A program made the position numbers and the translations under genes. This document shows, piece after piece, positions 10,715 through 20,775 of a stretch of 64,000 nt of DNA. This DNA is from Timema cristinae (lineage: Eukaryota; Arthropoda; Insecta; Phasmatodea; Timematidae). Every line of letters starts with the position of its first letter. Positions within the stretch are counted from its first letter, which is position 1. The notes under the pieces are model-generated. The model was given only the letters and a program-made list of their open reading frames with translations, was not told the origin of the DNA and did not search any database. The DNA lies in the NCBI GenBank assembly GCA_039000515.1, contig JBCFYV010011135.1, positions 32,083,876 to 32,147,875 on the forward strand. Direction: 5' to 3'.

Positions 10715-10970
10715 AAACCGCAGTGCCTATCAGCTTAAACAAATACTAAATAATATTTTCCACACAATCAAACCACAAACTCTTGTCTTGAAGGTGGACC
10801 CATTGAAAGTTTGTTTTGACTGCCGTACGTGCGGGTTTGTTGACAGACAGACAGACAGACAGACAGGCAGACAAACAAGTTCTTCCCAGACCACACCATA
10901 TTTACATTTTTGCCAATCCCCTGACTTCCGTATATTAAACACATGTGTACACACACATACTATGTACATA
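10715..10970. repeat. Array edge and (GACA)n microsatellite
   Basis: After the last 31-bp unit the sequence leaves with AAACCGCAGTGCC. A GACA tetranucleotide run lies at about 10840-10870. Short frames on both strands cross the run and are artefacts. Confidence 0.75.
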
Positions 10971-11186
10971 CGATTACTAAACCCTTCCTTCACCTCTTGA
11001 CAAGACGTGTATTAATCACAACTTGTGAATGTGTGGGAATGCCAGGCCTCCACCGTGGTTCGGATCCCACGTTAAACTGTAGGTCCTCCATTTCATCTCA
11101 CAATCATCCTACCATTACACATTAGCGTAAGTGCGTATAACCCGAACGGGTAGTAAGATGCGGTGATGATAATAATAATAATAATG
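10971..11186 (+). mobile_element. SINE-A, head missing
   Basis: It starts in the body at GATTACTAAACCCTTCCTTC and contains the longer GACGTGTATTAATCACAACT form. It ends with the common tail (AAGATGCGGTGATGATAATA). Confidence 0.92.
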
Positions 11187-11763
11187 ATTGTAAATTTACA
11201 AAAAATCACTCTTTGTACAGGTATCTACCCCACTTCATGTATTTGCGATGGCTTATTTTGTATCTTTCAAGGAGAATAAACTTTAGAATGCAAACAATGT
11301 TTTTGTTATAAACTTCTTCTGAGCGCATTATTGAAACATGTTTGTGCTTCATTCCTATATTTTCTAAATTCAGCAAGTAGTGATTGAATCATATTTTGAA
11401 AATTTCTGAGCTTCCGGTCTCCAACAAATCGAACAACTCGGTCCTAATTTCATTTTTTTTATTACTAGTTCTTATAATATGAAACGGCGGAGTTCCATAA
11501 AACAGGCCGGTCTCGATAGGAATACATCAGTTTTAAAACGTTTTGGTTTGACCATTCCAATTCGAACATAAGTTAGTAAATCAGATCAATAACTTTGTCT
11601 GTAAGTAGATACATACAAGTAAATTAATAATTCAGTATTTGAAAATAAAAATCTGAAGCTGCATCACAAGTATTTCAACGATACAATAATCACCTTCCAC
11701 ACTAAACTAAGCAAGAACAAGTATTTTCTTTGATGTACCGCCAAACCCTCGATCTTTTCTGAG
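11187..11763. other. AT-rich sequence, no gene seen
   Basis: No open frame of note and no repeat family recognised; several ATAAA-type motifs without a gene to serve. Confidence 0.5.
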
Positions 11764-12296
11764 CAATGTTCATAGGAAGAACCTTATCTTACAGATAGAA
11801 CCGTTACTACAGTCCAATGTTCATAGGAAGAACCTTATCTTACTGATAGAACCGTTACTACAGTCCAATGTTCATAGGAAGAACCTTATCTGACAGCTAG
11901 AACAGTTACTACAGTCCAATGTTCATAGGAAGAACCTTATCTGACAGCTAGAACAGCTACTACAGTCCAATGTTCATAGGAAGAACCTTATCTGACAGCT
12001 AGAACAGTTACTACAGTCCAATGTTCATAGGAAGAACCTTATCTGACAGCTATAACAGTTACTACAGTCCAATGTTCATAGGAAGAACCTTATCTGACAG
12101 CTATAACAGTTACTACAGTCCAATGTTCATAGGAAGAACCTTATCTGACAACTAGAACAGCTACTACAGTCCAATGTTCATAGGAAGAACTTTATCTGAC
12201 AGCTATAACAGCTACTACAGTCCAATGTCCATAGGAAGAACCTTATCTGACAACTAGAACAGCTACTACAGTCCAATGTTCATAGGAAGAACCTGT
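11764..12296 (+). repeat. 51-bp minisatellite, array I, about 10 units
   Basis: The unit is CAATGTTCATAGGAAGAACC, then TTATCTGACAGCTAGAACAG, then TTACTACAGTC. The first two units carry TTACAGATAGAACCG / TTACTGATAGAACCG variants, and the last unit breaks off into CTGTTCTCAACCC. Same family as arrays at 16400, 27509 and 63212. Confidence 0.95.
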
Positions 12297-12480
12297 TCTC
12301 AACCCGTTAAAACACAAATGTTCTCCAGTGTTCCAGTTTTATCAGTGATACTGGTACCGCGGGATGCTGGTTGTTTTGTTGTTTTCCAAGTACCACGAGT
12401 TGTTAAGTTTGCAGTTTACTCCAGAATGTTCCCCATTAGTCACGTCGATTCTCTTTAGGTAGCTACAGCACTTAACGGTT
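12297..12480. other. No recognised gene
   Basis: A 60-codon frame begins inside the last 51-bp unit (ATGTTCATAGGAAGAACC) and has no domain. Not called. Confidence 0.4.
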
Positions 12481-12624
12481 CACAGTCTCCCCGACATAAA
12501 TTAGTAACCTTACCCTCCCACCCTGACGGTTTAATTTTAAATGCCACCCTCCACTTACTCTGGTATGACATTAAGGTGGGATGAGACACTCTGCATGTTA
12601 AGTTGGGAGTTTAAGGAAATCGAG

Positions 12625-12658
<34 letters not shown>

Positions 12659-12660
12659 TA
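12481..12660 (+). mobile_element. Possible 3' end of another SINE with an (ATA)n tail
   Basis: CCACCCTCCACTTACTCTGG, then GTGGGATGAGACACTCTGCA, ends in (ATA)n at 12628-12655, a structure parallel to the SINE-A tail but with different sequence. A pol III head is not visible. Confidence 0.3.
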
Positions 12661-12762
12661 TATATGTAAGATTATAATTATGTACTTATTTCACGGTTCG
12701 GGAAGTTCTAGGTGCGGGAGAAAGAGCTGATTGTTATAATCTGGACTACATGGTTTCAGGTA

Positions 12763-13082
12763 TCCATATAATATAATAATTATATATAAAATTCTCGTGT
12801 CACAATGTTCGTTCCCGTACTCCTCCGAAACGGCTTGACCGATTCTCATGAAATTTTGTGAGCATATTGAGTAGGTCTGAGAATCGGCCAACATCTATTT
12901 TTCATACCCCTTAGTGATAAGGGTTGTCCACCCTTAACATTTTTCTTTAGACATTTTTAAAATTTCTTTATTGTTTTTGTTATGTCGCATTAAAAAATAC
13001 ATACAACCCTAAATTTTTACCCTTTTATCACCAACCCCTATTTTTTAATAGCCATTTTAGTAATTTAATCATTTTTCATCCC
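12763..13082 (+). mobile_element. Helitron 5' end, truncated
   Basis: It starts A|TCCATATAATATAATAATT and continues AAAATTCTCGTGTCACAATG, then CCGTACTCCTCCGAAACGGC, a 5' region familiar from short insect Helitrons. It has no hairpin or CTAG end of its own and passes into the AT run at 13088-13122. Confidence 0.6.
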
Positions 13083-13085
13083 CGG

Positions 13086-13124
<39 letters not shown>

Positions 13125-13182
13125 ATATAGACTATGTATTTTATATATATGTATATATAATATATATATTTTCATATATGTA
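13083..13182. repeat. (AT)n/(TATATA) microsatellite
   Basis: An AT dinucleotide run of about 40 bp is followed by TATATATGTATATATAATAT. It lies between two Helitron parts and explains the repetitive IYIYIY frame on the minus strand. Confidence 0.9.
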
Positions 13183-13448
13183 TCTATATATATATAAAAA
13201 GAAAAGTTCTGACTCATCAAGGCCCAACCCAAGCCCTTGGACCTAGAAAGCTGAAATTTTGCACAGAGGTTCCCTTTATGATTTATACAAGGAACAAGGA
13301 CGGATTTTTTGAAATTCCCACGGGATAGGGAATAAAGAGTATTAATATAATTATTATAACACACTGGGTAACGGGCAGCTTTGGGAGTTGGGATTATGTA
13401 TTTCTTATCCCACAGAGGGTCACGGGAAACGCCGTGCGGGACTGCTAG
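13183..13448 (+). mobile_element. Short non-autonomous Helitron, 266 bp
   Basis: The 5' end is A|TCTATATATATATAAAAAG. The 3' end has the hairpin CACGGGAAACGCCGTG (about 13422-13437) followed by GCTAG|T, as expected of Helitrons, which insert between A and T and end CTRR. Internal marks are GCCCTTGGACCTAGAAAGCT and AATTCCCACGGGATAGGG. Confidence 0.75.
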
Positions 13449-14053
13449 TAAGTATATGTAATTTTAGCATCTATTAACCGTTTGTTTGAGAATGTGGTTC
13501 ATTTTTCTCAGAAACGTTATTCTCTGCCTTACTTTACTTTGATACCACCAAGAACTTGTTAGTCCAACATTTTACTTTGTTTCTTGTCTATGGTTGCGTG
13601 AATAAACATTATTTTTTTTTATTCTAAAAAATATTTTAATATTGATAATTATTATACATATTAGTTACTACTGTGTAAGTTACACTAACGCTTAGATTAC
13701 TGGAATTAGAGCAAAATCTCTCTCAACTAACCAGAAATTAAATAATTATATTTCTGGTCCGAAAATCATGAGGGAAAATTCTCAAGAATTAGTAAAGTTA
13801 GAGAAAACTCTATGTAAAATATGCTTTTAACTCTACTTTTTATATTTTACGCTTATATTTTGCTATATGAGTCTCATAATCTCCACAAATTCAAAGTTTT
13901 AATGTATTATTATTACTATTTTTTTAATATCTCATCTTATTTATTGTTATGTAATATTTCATGAACTATGGATATTACTAAATTTACCATATGACTACTC
14001 TATGTAGCGTAATTTTCCAAATCAACAAGTTATTATTGTTATATTTACTTAGG
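13449..14053. other. AT-rich sequence, no gene seen
   Basis: Very A/T-rich with short T and A runs; no frame or family recognised. Confidence 0.5.
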
Positions 14054-14350
14054 GCTGACCTGGTGGTCTAGGGGGGTAAGGTGTCAGACTTCTGTGCTGG
14101 TGGTCCGGGGTTCAATCTTCGGTCCCGGCACAGATTTATCTGATTACCAAACCCTTCCTTCACCTCTGACAAGACGTGTATTAATCACAACTTGTGAATG
14201 TGTGGAATGCCAGGCCTCCACCATGGTTCGGATCCCACGTTAAACTGTAGGTCCTCCATTTCATCTCACAATCACCCTACCATTACACATTAGCGTAAGT
14301 AACCCGAACGGGTAGTAAGACGCGGTGCAAAATAATAATAATAATAATAA
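14054..14350 (+). mobile_element. SINE-A, full length
   Basis: Head CTGACCTGGTGGTCTAGGGG, B box GGGGTTCAATCTTC, long body form (GACGTGTATTAATCACAACT), tail CCCGAACGGGTAGTAAGACG and (AAT)n. The A box has two extra G residues (GGGGGGTAAGG). Confidence 0.95.
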
Positions 14351-14868
14351 CAAATTAAATTCTTCTTAAATTAAATATTGCATTACTACTAACTAAAAAT
14401 TATTAATATTAGCAAAAACATTGTCTCTTCTCAAGCTAATAAAATATAACTTAATAAATGCATTTTATGCCATTATTTGTTAAACATTAACCAAATACTT
14501 TAAATTTTAATCGTTAATTTTCTTATTTCTAGGTAAGACTTGACATATTCCTGTGAAGCTCTGTCGGTTGAGACCGGTAAGTACATTTTTTTTTACTTCT
14601 GTGCATTATTTCGTGTAAAAAAGAGTATCGTTATATAAGATGTAAAATTTACGTCACTATTTGTTTTGAACCTAGTTTTTTTTAAATATTTAAATTTAAA
14701 TTTCACAGTTACTAAAAAAATAAAATATCTTTCAGAAAATGGTTTATTTTAGTATATATTAAAAGTTTAATGTATATTTAAAAAAGAAAAAGAGGAAGTT
14801 ATTTTTAAACATTACGAACACTCAACTTACTATTAAAGAAACCAATCTTCCTATGACCTTCATATAAA
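14351..14868. other. AT-rich sequence, no gene seen
   Basis: TTGAGACCGGTAAGTACATT near 14567-14586 resembles a splice donor (GTAAGT), but no exon frame reaches it. Otherwise plain. Confidence 0.35.
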
Positions 14869-15260
14869 CTAGCGATCTCGCACGGCGTTGCCCGTGTGGT
14901 ATAAGAAGAATTATATAACCTCCCCCCCCCCCTCCCCGGCCACACAGAAAATTGTGTTTAGAATTACGGTCGATTTTGTGCACACTTTTTTTTTCCTAGG
15001 AGGATATGCCAATTTTTATAAAAATTTTTTTATCACAGTTATCTCTGAAACGTAATTCTAAACCAGATTAGCAATATTTTCTTGTAAAAATTTGTTAAAA
15101 AATAGCCTAATTAAAAAGCTAATTAAAAATTTAAAAATCCTACTTCGATGTGCATTCGGACCCCCTTCCGTCCACCTATGTTGAAAATTTCAGATCTCTG
15201 CGTGACGTAAATATGGCTGGGCATCGCACACAAACAAACACAAACACTTTTATTATTAGA
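14869..15260 (-). mobile_element. Short non-autonomous Helitron
   Basis: On the minus strand it starts TCTAATAATAAAAGTGTTTG (from 15260) and ends with hairpin CACGGGCAACGCCGTG followed by GCGAGATCGCTAG|T (CTAG at 14869-14872). The base before TC is T rather than the usual A. A C-run is at 14922-14931. Confidence 0.7.
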
Positions 15261-15439
15261 ATACAAGCGACGTCATAGTGGAAAAATGGAAGGTAAGATT
15301 TATACCATTCAGGTTAAATAGAATATTTATTTAGAATTTTTTTTTCTTGTTCCTCATCTTATGTTTAGGTTATACACATATGCACTATTTACTCTGAGTT
15401 AAGATATGAGAGGTTGAATTTAGAAGAAATGTACCCCCG

Positions 15440-15566
15440 AATTTGTCTAGAAGGGGAGTGGAAAACCATTTGGAAACTCCACCCTTATTACACCCAATCT
15501 CCCCGTCACCAGCTATCTAGTCCAAAACGAGCCTGACGCCTTAGACCATACGGCCACCGAAGACGA
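15440..15566 (-). mobile_element. SINE-B head fragment with B box deleted
   Basis: On the minus strand: CGGTGGCCGTATGGTCTAAG, then GACGGGGAGATTGGGTGTAA. The GAGGTTCGAATCTCGGTC segment is missing, so pol III transcription should be impaired. Confidence 0.75.
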
Positions 15567-15674
15567 TTAAAAATATACATTCCATTTTAAACCTATTCTT
15601 AAAAGATACCTCCAGTCAAACACTAACCTGTCACCCAGCCTTTTTTCAAGTAGTTTTTAACATAGGGTATCCTG

Positions 15675-15924
15675 CTTAGGTGGTTGCATGGTTTAAGGCG
15701 TCACTCTCGCGATAAACTAGATTGCCGATCTTAATGATGTTGATGTTTGGTCCCAATCGGGTGTAATGAGAGTTTTTTTCTATTACCAAAATGTTTTTTT
15801 CCCCATTATATACAAACAAATGAAGGTACATTTCCATTAGATTTAACTTTTCTCATCCCTATGTCATTAAAGTAATAATCATTGATATGTATAACCTTAA
15901 AGGTAGTAAAACGCAGTGGTAAAA
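15675..15924 (+). mobile_element. SINE-B, old diverged copy
   Basis: Head CTTAGGTGGTTGCATGGTTT, weak B box, then ATCGGGTGTAATGAGAG, body, and tail GGTAGTAAAACGCAGTGGTA with several substitutions. Confidence 0.75.
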
Positions 15925-16397
15925 ACAAAATATATATAGATATACAAATTGTAAAGTAAACCTTTTATTGGTGTTTCGGTTCTTTTAACTTCAGGTTTCC
16001 CAACTAAAATGTTCAATACACTCCTGGAGTCTCTCCAACTCACGTGACCACACCACCTCGTCTCGCGCGCCTGCTTTTACTGGATATGTTAGGAGATACA
16101 TACTACCCATTAAGCTCTTTATTATATAGCTTTCTCCATTCTCCTATCTGTTCCTTTTTCCAAGGACAAAATATATTTCATGGCACTTTATTCTAAAAAC
16201 TTCAATTTATTGCAAGCATCACTCTAAACTAAACTATGTCTTGTTAAAATTATTATCTTGGAACTTAAAAGAAAAACTTAGTCAGTACTTAACCGCTAGA
16301 AACAAAACCCGTGTGACTAACAAATGACAAACACGTTTAAATAGGAGCTGCTTGTTTTGTTAATAGACGCCATGATTGTTAGTAACACATGGTGATA
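15925..16397. other. No gene seen
   Basis: A/T-rich with one slightly GC-richer stretch (CTCACGTGACCACACCACCT at about 16040). Nothing recognised. Confidence 0.45.
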
Positions 16398-16399
16398 CT

Positions 16400-17316
16400 A
16401 CAGTCCAATTTTCATATGAAGAACCTTATCTGACATCTAGAACAGTTACTACACTCCAATGTCATAGGAAGAACCTTATCTGACATCTAGAACAGTTACT
16501 ACAGTCCAATGTTCATAAAAAGAACCTTATCTGACAGCTAAACAGTTACTACAGTCCAATGTCCATAGGAAGAACGTTTATCTGACAGCTAGAACAGTTA
16601 CTACAGTCCAATGTTCATAGGAAGGACCTTATCTGACATCTAGAACAGTTACTACAGTCCACTGTTCATAGGAAGACCTTATCTGACATCTAGAACAGTT
16701 ACTACACTCCAATGTTCATAGGAAGAACCTTATCTGACATCTAGAACAGTTACTACAGTCAAATGTTCATAAGAAGAACCTTATCTGACAGCTATAATAG
16801 TTACTACAGTACAATGTTCATAGGAAGAACCTTATCTGACAGCTAGAACAGTTACTACAGTCGAATGTTCATAGGAAGAACCTTATCTGACAGTTAGAAC
16901 AGTTACTACAGTCCACTGTTCATAGGAAGAACCTTATCTGACAGCTATAACAGTTACTACAGTTCAATGTTCATAGGAAGAACCTTATCTGACAGCTAGA
17001 ACAGTTACTACAGTTCAATGTTTATAGAAGAACCTTATCTGACAGCTAGAACAGTTACTACAATCCAATGTTCATAGGAAGAACCTTATCTGACAGCTAG
17101 AACAGTTACTACAGTCCACTGTTCATAGGAAGAACCTTATCTGACAGCTAGAACAGTTACTACAGTCCACTGTTCATAGGAAGAACCTTATCTGACAGCT
17201 AGAATAGTTACTACAGTCCAATGTTCATAGGAAGAACCTTATCTGACAGCTTTACAAGTTACTACAGTCCAATGTTTATAGGAAGAACTTTTCTGACAGC
17301 TTTACATGTTACTACA
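16400..17316 (+). repeat. 51-bp minisatellite, array II, about 18 units
   Basis: Same unit as array I, with more divergence at the left edge (TTTTCATATGAAGAACC, GTCATAGG, GTTCATAAAAAGAACC) and at the right edge, where TTTACAAGTT or TTTACATGTT replaces TAGAACAGTT. The centre is more uniform. Confidence 0.95.
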
Positions 17317-17459
17317 GATAAATCTTATTTTTAATTGTACCTTTTAATGAAGATTTAATTGTAGTTGACTTTTCACTGAATTAAATAATGAAAGCTACAC
17401 ATTGTTTTAGGCTATCGCGTTCTTTGCTTGATGCGAAAAAATAATAATAATAATAATAA

Positions 17460-17710
17460 TAATCCTTGCCTAAAAGGAGCGGGGGTGGGAGGGGGTTAGG
17501 ATTGGATTTAGAGGGACTATCGAACCGGATGTCGGCGCCTCGCGCATGGGCGTGTGTCAACGCGTGGGAAGGAGAGTTTCTTTCAAGCATCCGGTCAAAT
17601 ATTCCGTCACGCAACGCATGTGCCACTGAATTTATCTCTGCCCCCTCCCCCACCCCCACCAAAACCCCCCACGCATACCGAGGAATTTTATTAATCATAT
17701 CTTTAGTTCT
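17460..17710. other. GC- and CpG-richer islet
   Basis: Flanked by (AAT)n, this stretch contains GATGTCGGCGCCTCGCGCAT, CAACGCGTGGGAAGGAGAG and CCGTCACGCAACGCATG, unlike the A/T-rich surroundings. It is open on both strands (85 and 111 codons) with no recognisable domain. It could be a promoter or conserved non-coding element, or an unrecognised exon. Confidence 0.25.
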
Positions 17711-17744
17711 TATCACCCCTTAATTTGAGAACAAAGGAAGTCGC

Positions 17745-17822
17745 ACATCTTTAGTCGTGCTATACAATTAGTAACTATCTAGGAGTTAGGATGTGTTGTC
17801 GTAATTTAAGTTAGTTTGTAAG
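17745..17822 (+). mobile_element. SINE-C-like segment, left half
   Basis: TACAATTAGTAACTATCTAG...AAGTTAGTTTGTAAG is repeated at 18078-18150 in diverged form. A SINE-B insertion separates the two copies. Confidence 0.5.
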
Positions 17823-17823
17823 A

Positions 17824-18066
17824 CCCGCCTCGGTGGCGTAGTTGGCTAACGCGCTTGTCGTGTTGAGCTCGACTGCTGAGGACGTGGAGATCGAGGTTCG
17901 AATCTCGGTCGGGTGAACTGGGGGTGGTTTTCCTTTCTCCCTTCATGCAAATGCGGGTTCACTTCCTCTAATTTAACCTTCCCAATTCCTAATCCATTAG
18001 CGTAATTAGTACTTAAAGGGTATAACCCGAACGGGTAGTAAGACGCGGTGCTAAATATTATTATTA
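17824..18066 (+). mobile_element. SINE-B, full length, with target duplication
   Basis: Head CCGCCTCGGTGGCGTAGTTG, B box GATCGAGGTTCGAATCTC, body CAAATGCGGGTTCACTTCCT, tail CCCGAACGGGTAGTAAGACG. AGTTTGTAAG before and AGTATGTAAG after form a 9/10 target-site duplication. The head folds plausibly as a tRNA-like element, but the body marks it as a SINE and not a tRNA gene. Confidence 0.94.
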
Positions 18067-18067
18067 T

Positions 18068-18230
18068 AGTATGTAAGTCTTATCCAATTAGTACATATCT
18101 AGGAGCTATAGTGTGTAGTATTAGACGTGTTGTCCTAGGTTACGTAAGTTTGTAAGTCGTGTTCTGATGAAAGTGTTTCAAGGAAGTTCACCTTAAAAAC
18201 CCCAATAAAACCTTTTCGACCCTACCAAGT
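18068..18230 (+). mobile_element. SINE-C-like segment, right half
   Basis: Continues TTGTCCTAGGTTACGTAAGT, then TTGTAAGTCGTGTTCTGATG, which matches the SINE-C 3' region at 31940-31995 (AAGTTTATAAGTCGTGTGCT). Confidence 0.5.
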
Positions 18231-18460
18231 TCTTTTGTCTGTTAAGTGTATGGAGCACTTGAACTTGTGTCTGCACGACAAACCATAAAATGGCGCCATC
18301 GAACTCTTCACCGAGATGTTGTCTTAAATCATTCTACCAAGAGGTCATGGCGCCATTTTTATCTTCTACATCAGGGTAGACCTTGAGAAAATGAGACTAA
18401 CTATTTACACTACTAAATCATGAGCTCGAAATGATAAAAAGTACGCCGTAACTTATATTC

Positions 18461-18968
18461 TTATCTTGAACTAGCTATACCCAGTTCACCTCATTACACC
18501 CTATCTCTATCTTGAGCTAGTTCTATCCAGTCCACCTCACTACACCCTATCTCTATCTTGAGGTAGTTCTATCCAGTCCACCTCATTACACCCTATCTCT
18601 ATCTTGAGCTAGTTCTATCCAGTCCACCTCATTACACCCTATCTCTATCTTGAGCTAGTTATATCCAGTCCACCTCATTACACCCTATCCTTATCTTGAG
18701 CTAGCTCTATCCAGTCCACCTCATTACACCCTATCTCTATCTTGAGCTAGTTATATCCAGTCCACCTCATTACACCCTATCCTTATCTTGAGCTAGCTCT
18801 ATCCAGTCCACCTCATTACACCTAATTTCTATCTTGAGCTAGTTCTATCCAGTCCACCTCACTACATCTTATCTCTATCTTGAGCTAGTTCTATCCAGTC
18901 CACCTCATTACACCCTATCTCTATCTTGAGCTAGTTCTATCCAGTCCACCTCATTACACCTTATCTCT
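18461..18968. repeat. 47-bp minisatellite, about 11 units
   Basis: Units CTATCTTGAGCTAGTTCTAT plus CCAGTCCACCTCATTACACC. A two-unit pattern with TTATATCCAG and CCTTATCTTGAGCTAGCTC is duplicated (about 18655-18720 and 18745-18800), a 94-bp higher-order step. Confidence 0.95.
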
Positions 18969-19399
18969 TTTAGTTTCTTTCCGAACATAGATTAGTATTG
19001 GCCCTTTTTTTCATACTTTTTTTTTCATTCTTAAACTTCACTTTTTTCCTCCCCTCTTTACACACCATTCTATTTTTTTTTTTTTAAAAGAAGCTATTTT
19101 ATTGCATGTGAAATGTCGTAATGTCATTTTTATGACTTGCAGTAAATGTGACTGTTGTTGGACTGAAGGAGTTATAAAATTGTAACCGACTGTAGATTTA
19201 TGTGTGAGCTTGAGACGGCTTGAAATATCTCCCCAAAGAGTCGAGTGAGATGGGATCCTGCCTGGGCATTATCTTTTAGTTCCTTTTAGCACCACATCAT
19301 ACTAACCGTTCGAGTTGTATGTAAGCTTGTGTACTAATAACGTTAACGGCTTTAGGGAGTAGGATGGTTATATTTTTAGGAAACCTGTACCAGAATTTT
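18969..19399. other. No gene seen
   Basis: T-rich tracts at 19006-19030 and 19070-19086. No frame or family recognised. Confidence 0.45.
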
Positions 19400-19885
19400 G
19401 GTGGAGGGAGAGTGGAAAACAATTTTTGGATCAAATCACCCTAGGTACATCTAACCGAGGCTCGAACCTTAACCACCCGGTTATTGGTGGTCTATTCTAC
19501 ATGGTGACTATAGACAGGGAAAACTGGGAAATGTCAGGGAATTTAACTAAAAATAAGGTAAAGTCAGGGAATTAAAAAATATGTCTAAAATATCCCATTA
19601 ATTTCACAACCAAACACTAAAACAAAAGTTAATAATACCAAAATAAAATAATATTTTAATTTTTAAAATAATTGATAAAACCGTTTATGTTTATTAGATA
19701 CAAACTTTTTTTTAAATATCAATAATAAATAAAACAAGTCATCATGTACCATTAAAACTGGAAAAAAAGTAGTCAGGGAAATTGAAAAATGTTTCCTGGA
19801 AAAGTCTAGGAATTTTGTAAAATAGGTTTTTTTGGTCACCCTGAGTCTAATGCGAGTGTAACGCCTTAGACCGTATGGCCACCGC
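19400..19885 (-). mobile_element. SINE-B, split by an inserted element
   Basis: The body and B-box part lies at 19400-19499 (minus strand AGGTTCGAGCCTCGGTTAGA) and the head at 19844-19885 (GGTGGCCATACGGTCTAAGG). The intervening 344 bp is a separate insertion. Confidence 0.7.
19500..19843. mobile_element. Small TIR element nested in SINE-B
   Basis: Ends CATGGTGACTA and (inverted) CAGGGTGACCA. The interior is A/T-rich, with GGGAAA...GTCAGGGAATTT near one end and GTCAGGGAAATTG near the other. Flanks GTCTAT and GTCTAA suggest an imperfect target duplication. No transposase. Confidence 0.5.
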
Positions 19886-20096
19886 TGTGACTAGTTATGC
19901 CTTCACCTTAATCAACGTATGTTTAAATCCTACTAAAGCTAGGTGAAATTAAAACATTGCATGGACATTGTATTCCCCCCCCCCCAATTTGTGATAATTC
20001 ATATCTATTTTGAAAATACACTGGTTGTTTAAACTTACCATCTCTTCTTCTCTTCCCATTATGAAAGGGGAACAAACCACGATTATTTCACCAATT

Positions 20097-20367
20097 AAGA
20101 TGGTCTAGGAGTAAGGTGTCGGACTTCTGTACTGGGAGGTCCGGGGTTCAATCCTCGGTCCAGGCACAGATTTATCTGATTGCCAAACCCTTCCTTCACC
20201 TCTGACAAGACGTGTATTAATCACAACTTGTGAATGTGTGTAATGCCAGACCTCCACCGTGGTTCGGATCCCATTTTAAACTGTAGGTCCTCCATTTCAT
20301 CTCACAATCACCCTACCATTACACATTAAGTGTATATATCCCGAACGGGTAGTAAGACTGGGTACTT
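20097..20367 (+). mobile_element. SINE-A, full length, diverged tail
   Basis: Head GATGGTCTAGGAGTAAGG, B box GGGGTTCAATCC, long body form, tail ATCCCGAACGGGTAGTAAGA, then CTGGGTAC instead of CGCGGTGC and no TAA run. A 34-bp array begins within 35 bp. Confidence 0.92.
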
Positions 20368-20394
20368 AAAAAAAGCCAGAATGAAATGCGCGTG

Positions 20395-20675
20395 CGCACA
20401 CACACAACCTATGTTTTACGATCACGGACACACACACATACCTATGTTCGATCACGGACACACACACATTACTAGTTTTACGATCACGGAACACACACAC
20501 ACATTACCTATGTTTTACGATCACGGACACACACACACATTACCTATGTTTTACGATCACGGACACACACACATTACCTATTTTTACGATCACGGACACA
20601 CACACATTACCTATGTTTTACGATCACGGACACCCACACACACATTACCTATGTTTTACGATCACGGAAAAGAAA
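20395..20675. repeat. About 34-bp minisatellite, about 8 units
   Basis: The unit is CCTATGTTTTACGATCACGG followed by ACACACACACATTA; length varies through the AC run. It starts directly after the SINE-A tail. The 136-codon frame over it (20330-20740) is a repeat artefact. Confidence 0.92.
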
Positions 20676-20775
20676 AAGTAGCTAGGCCAAATCCGGTCCT
20701 AGCTCTTACGGATCATATGGTTTGGCGAATGAATACATGAAAGTAGTTCCGGTAGCTTCTTTCAGCTGTCATTTA
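20676..20775 (-). mobile_element. Diverged MITE-M-like fragment
   Basis: GGATCATATGGTTTGGCGAA, then GAATACATGA, then GTAGCTTCTTTCAGCTGTCA resemble the MITE-M loop (GATCATATGGTTCGGCGTAG) and TIR, with many changes. A second such relative lies near 41217-41310. Confidence 0.45.

Noticed and set aside
17460..17723. Coding exon in the GC-rich islet (85 or 111 codons)
   Set aside because: Frames are open on both strands, which is expected from GC bias and absence of TA-rich stops, and no domain or splice sites are convincing; kept only as an islet.
17824..17915. Genuine tRNA gene
   Set aside because: A and B boxes are good, but the sequence continues into a repeated SINE-B body and tail, has target duplications, and the same structure recurs about 16 times.
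20330..20740. 136-codon histidine/threonine-rich protein (TLPMFYDHGHTH repeats)
   Set aside because: It is the translation of the 34-bp AC-containing minisatellite starting inside a SINE-A tail.
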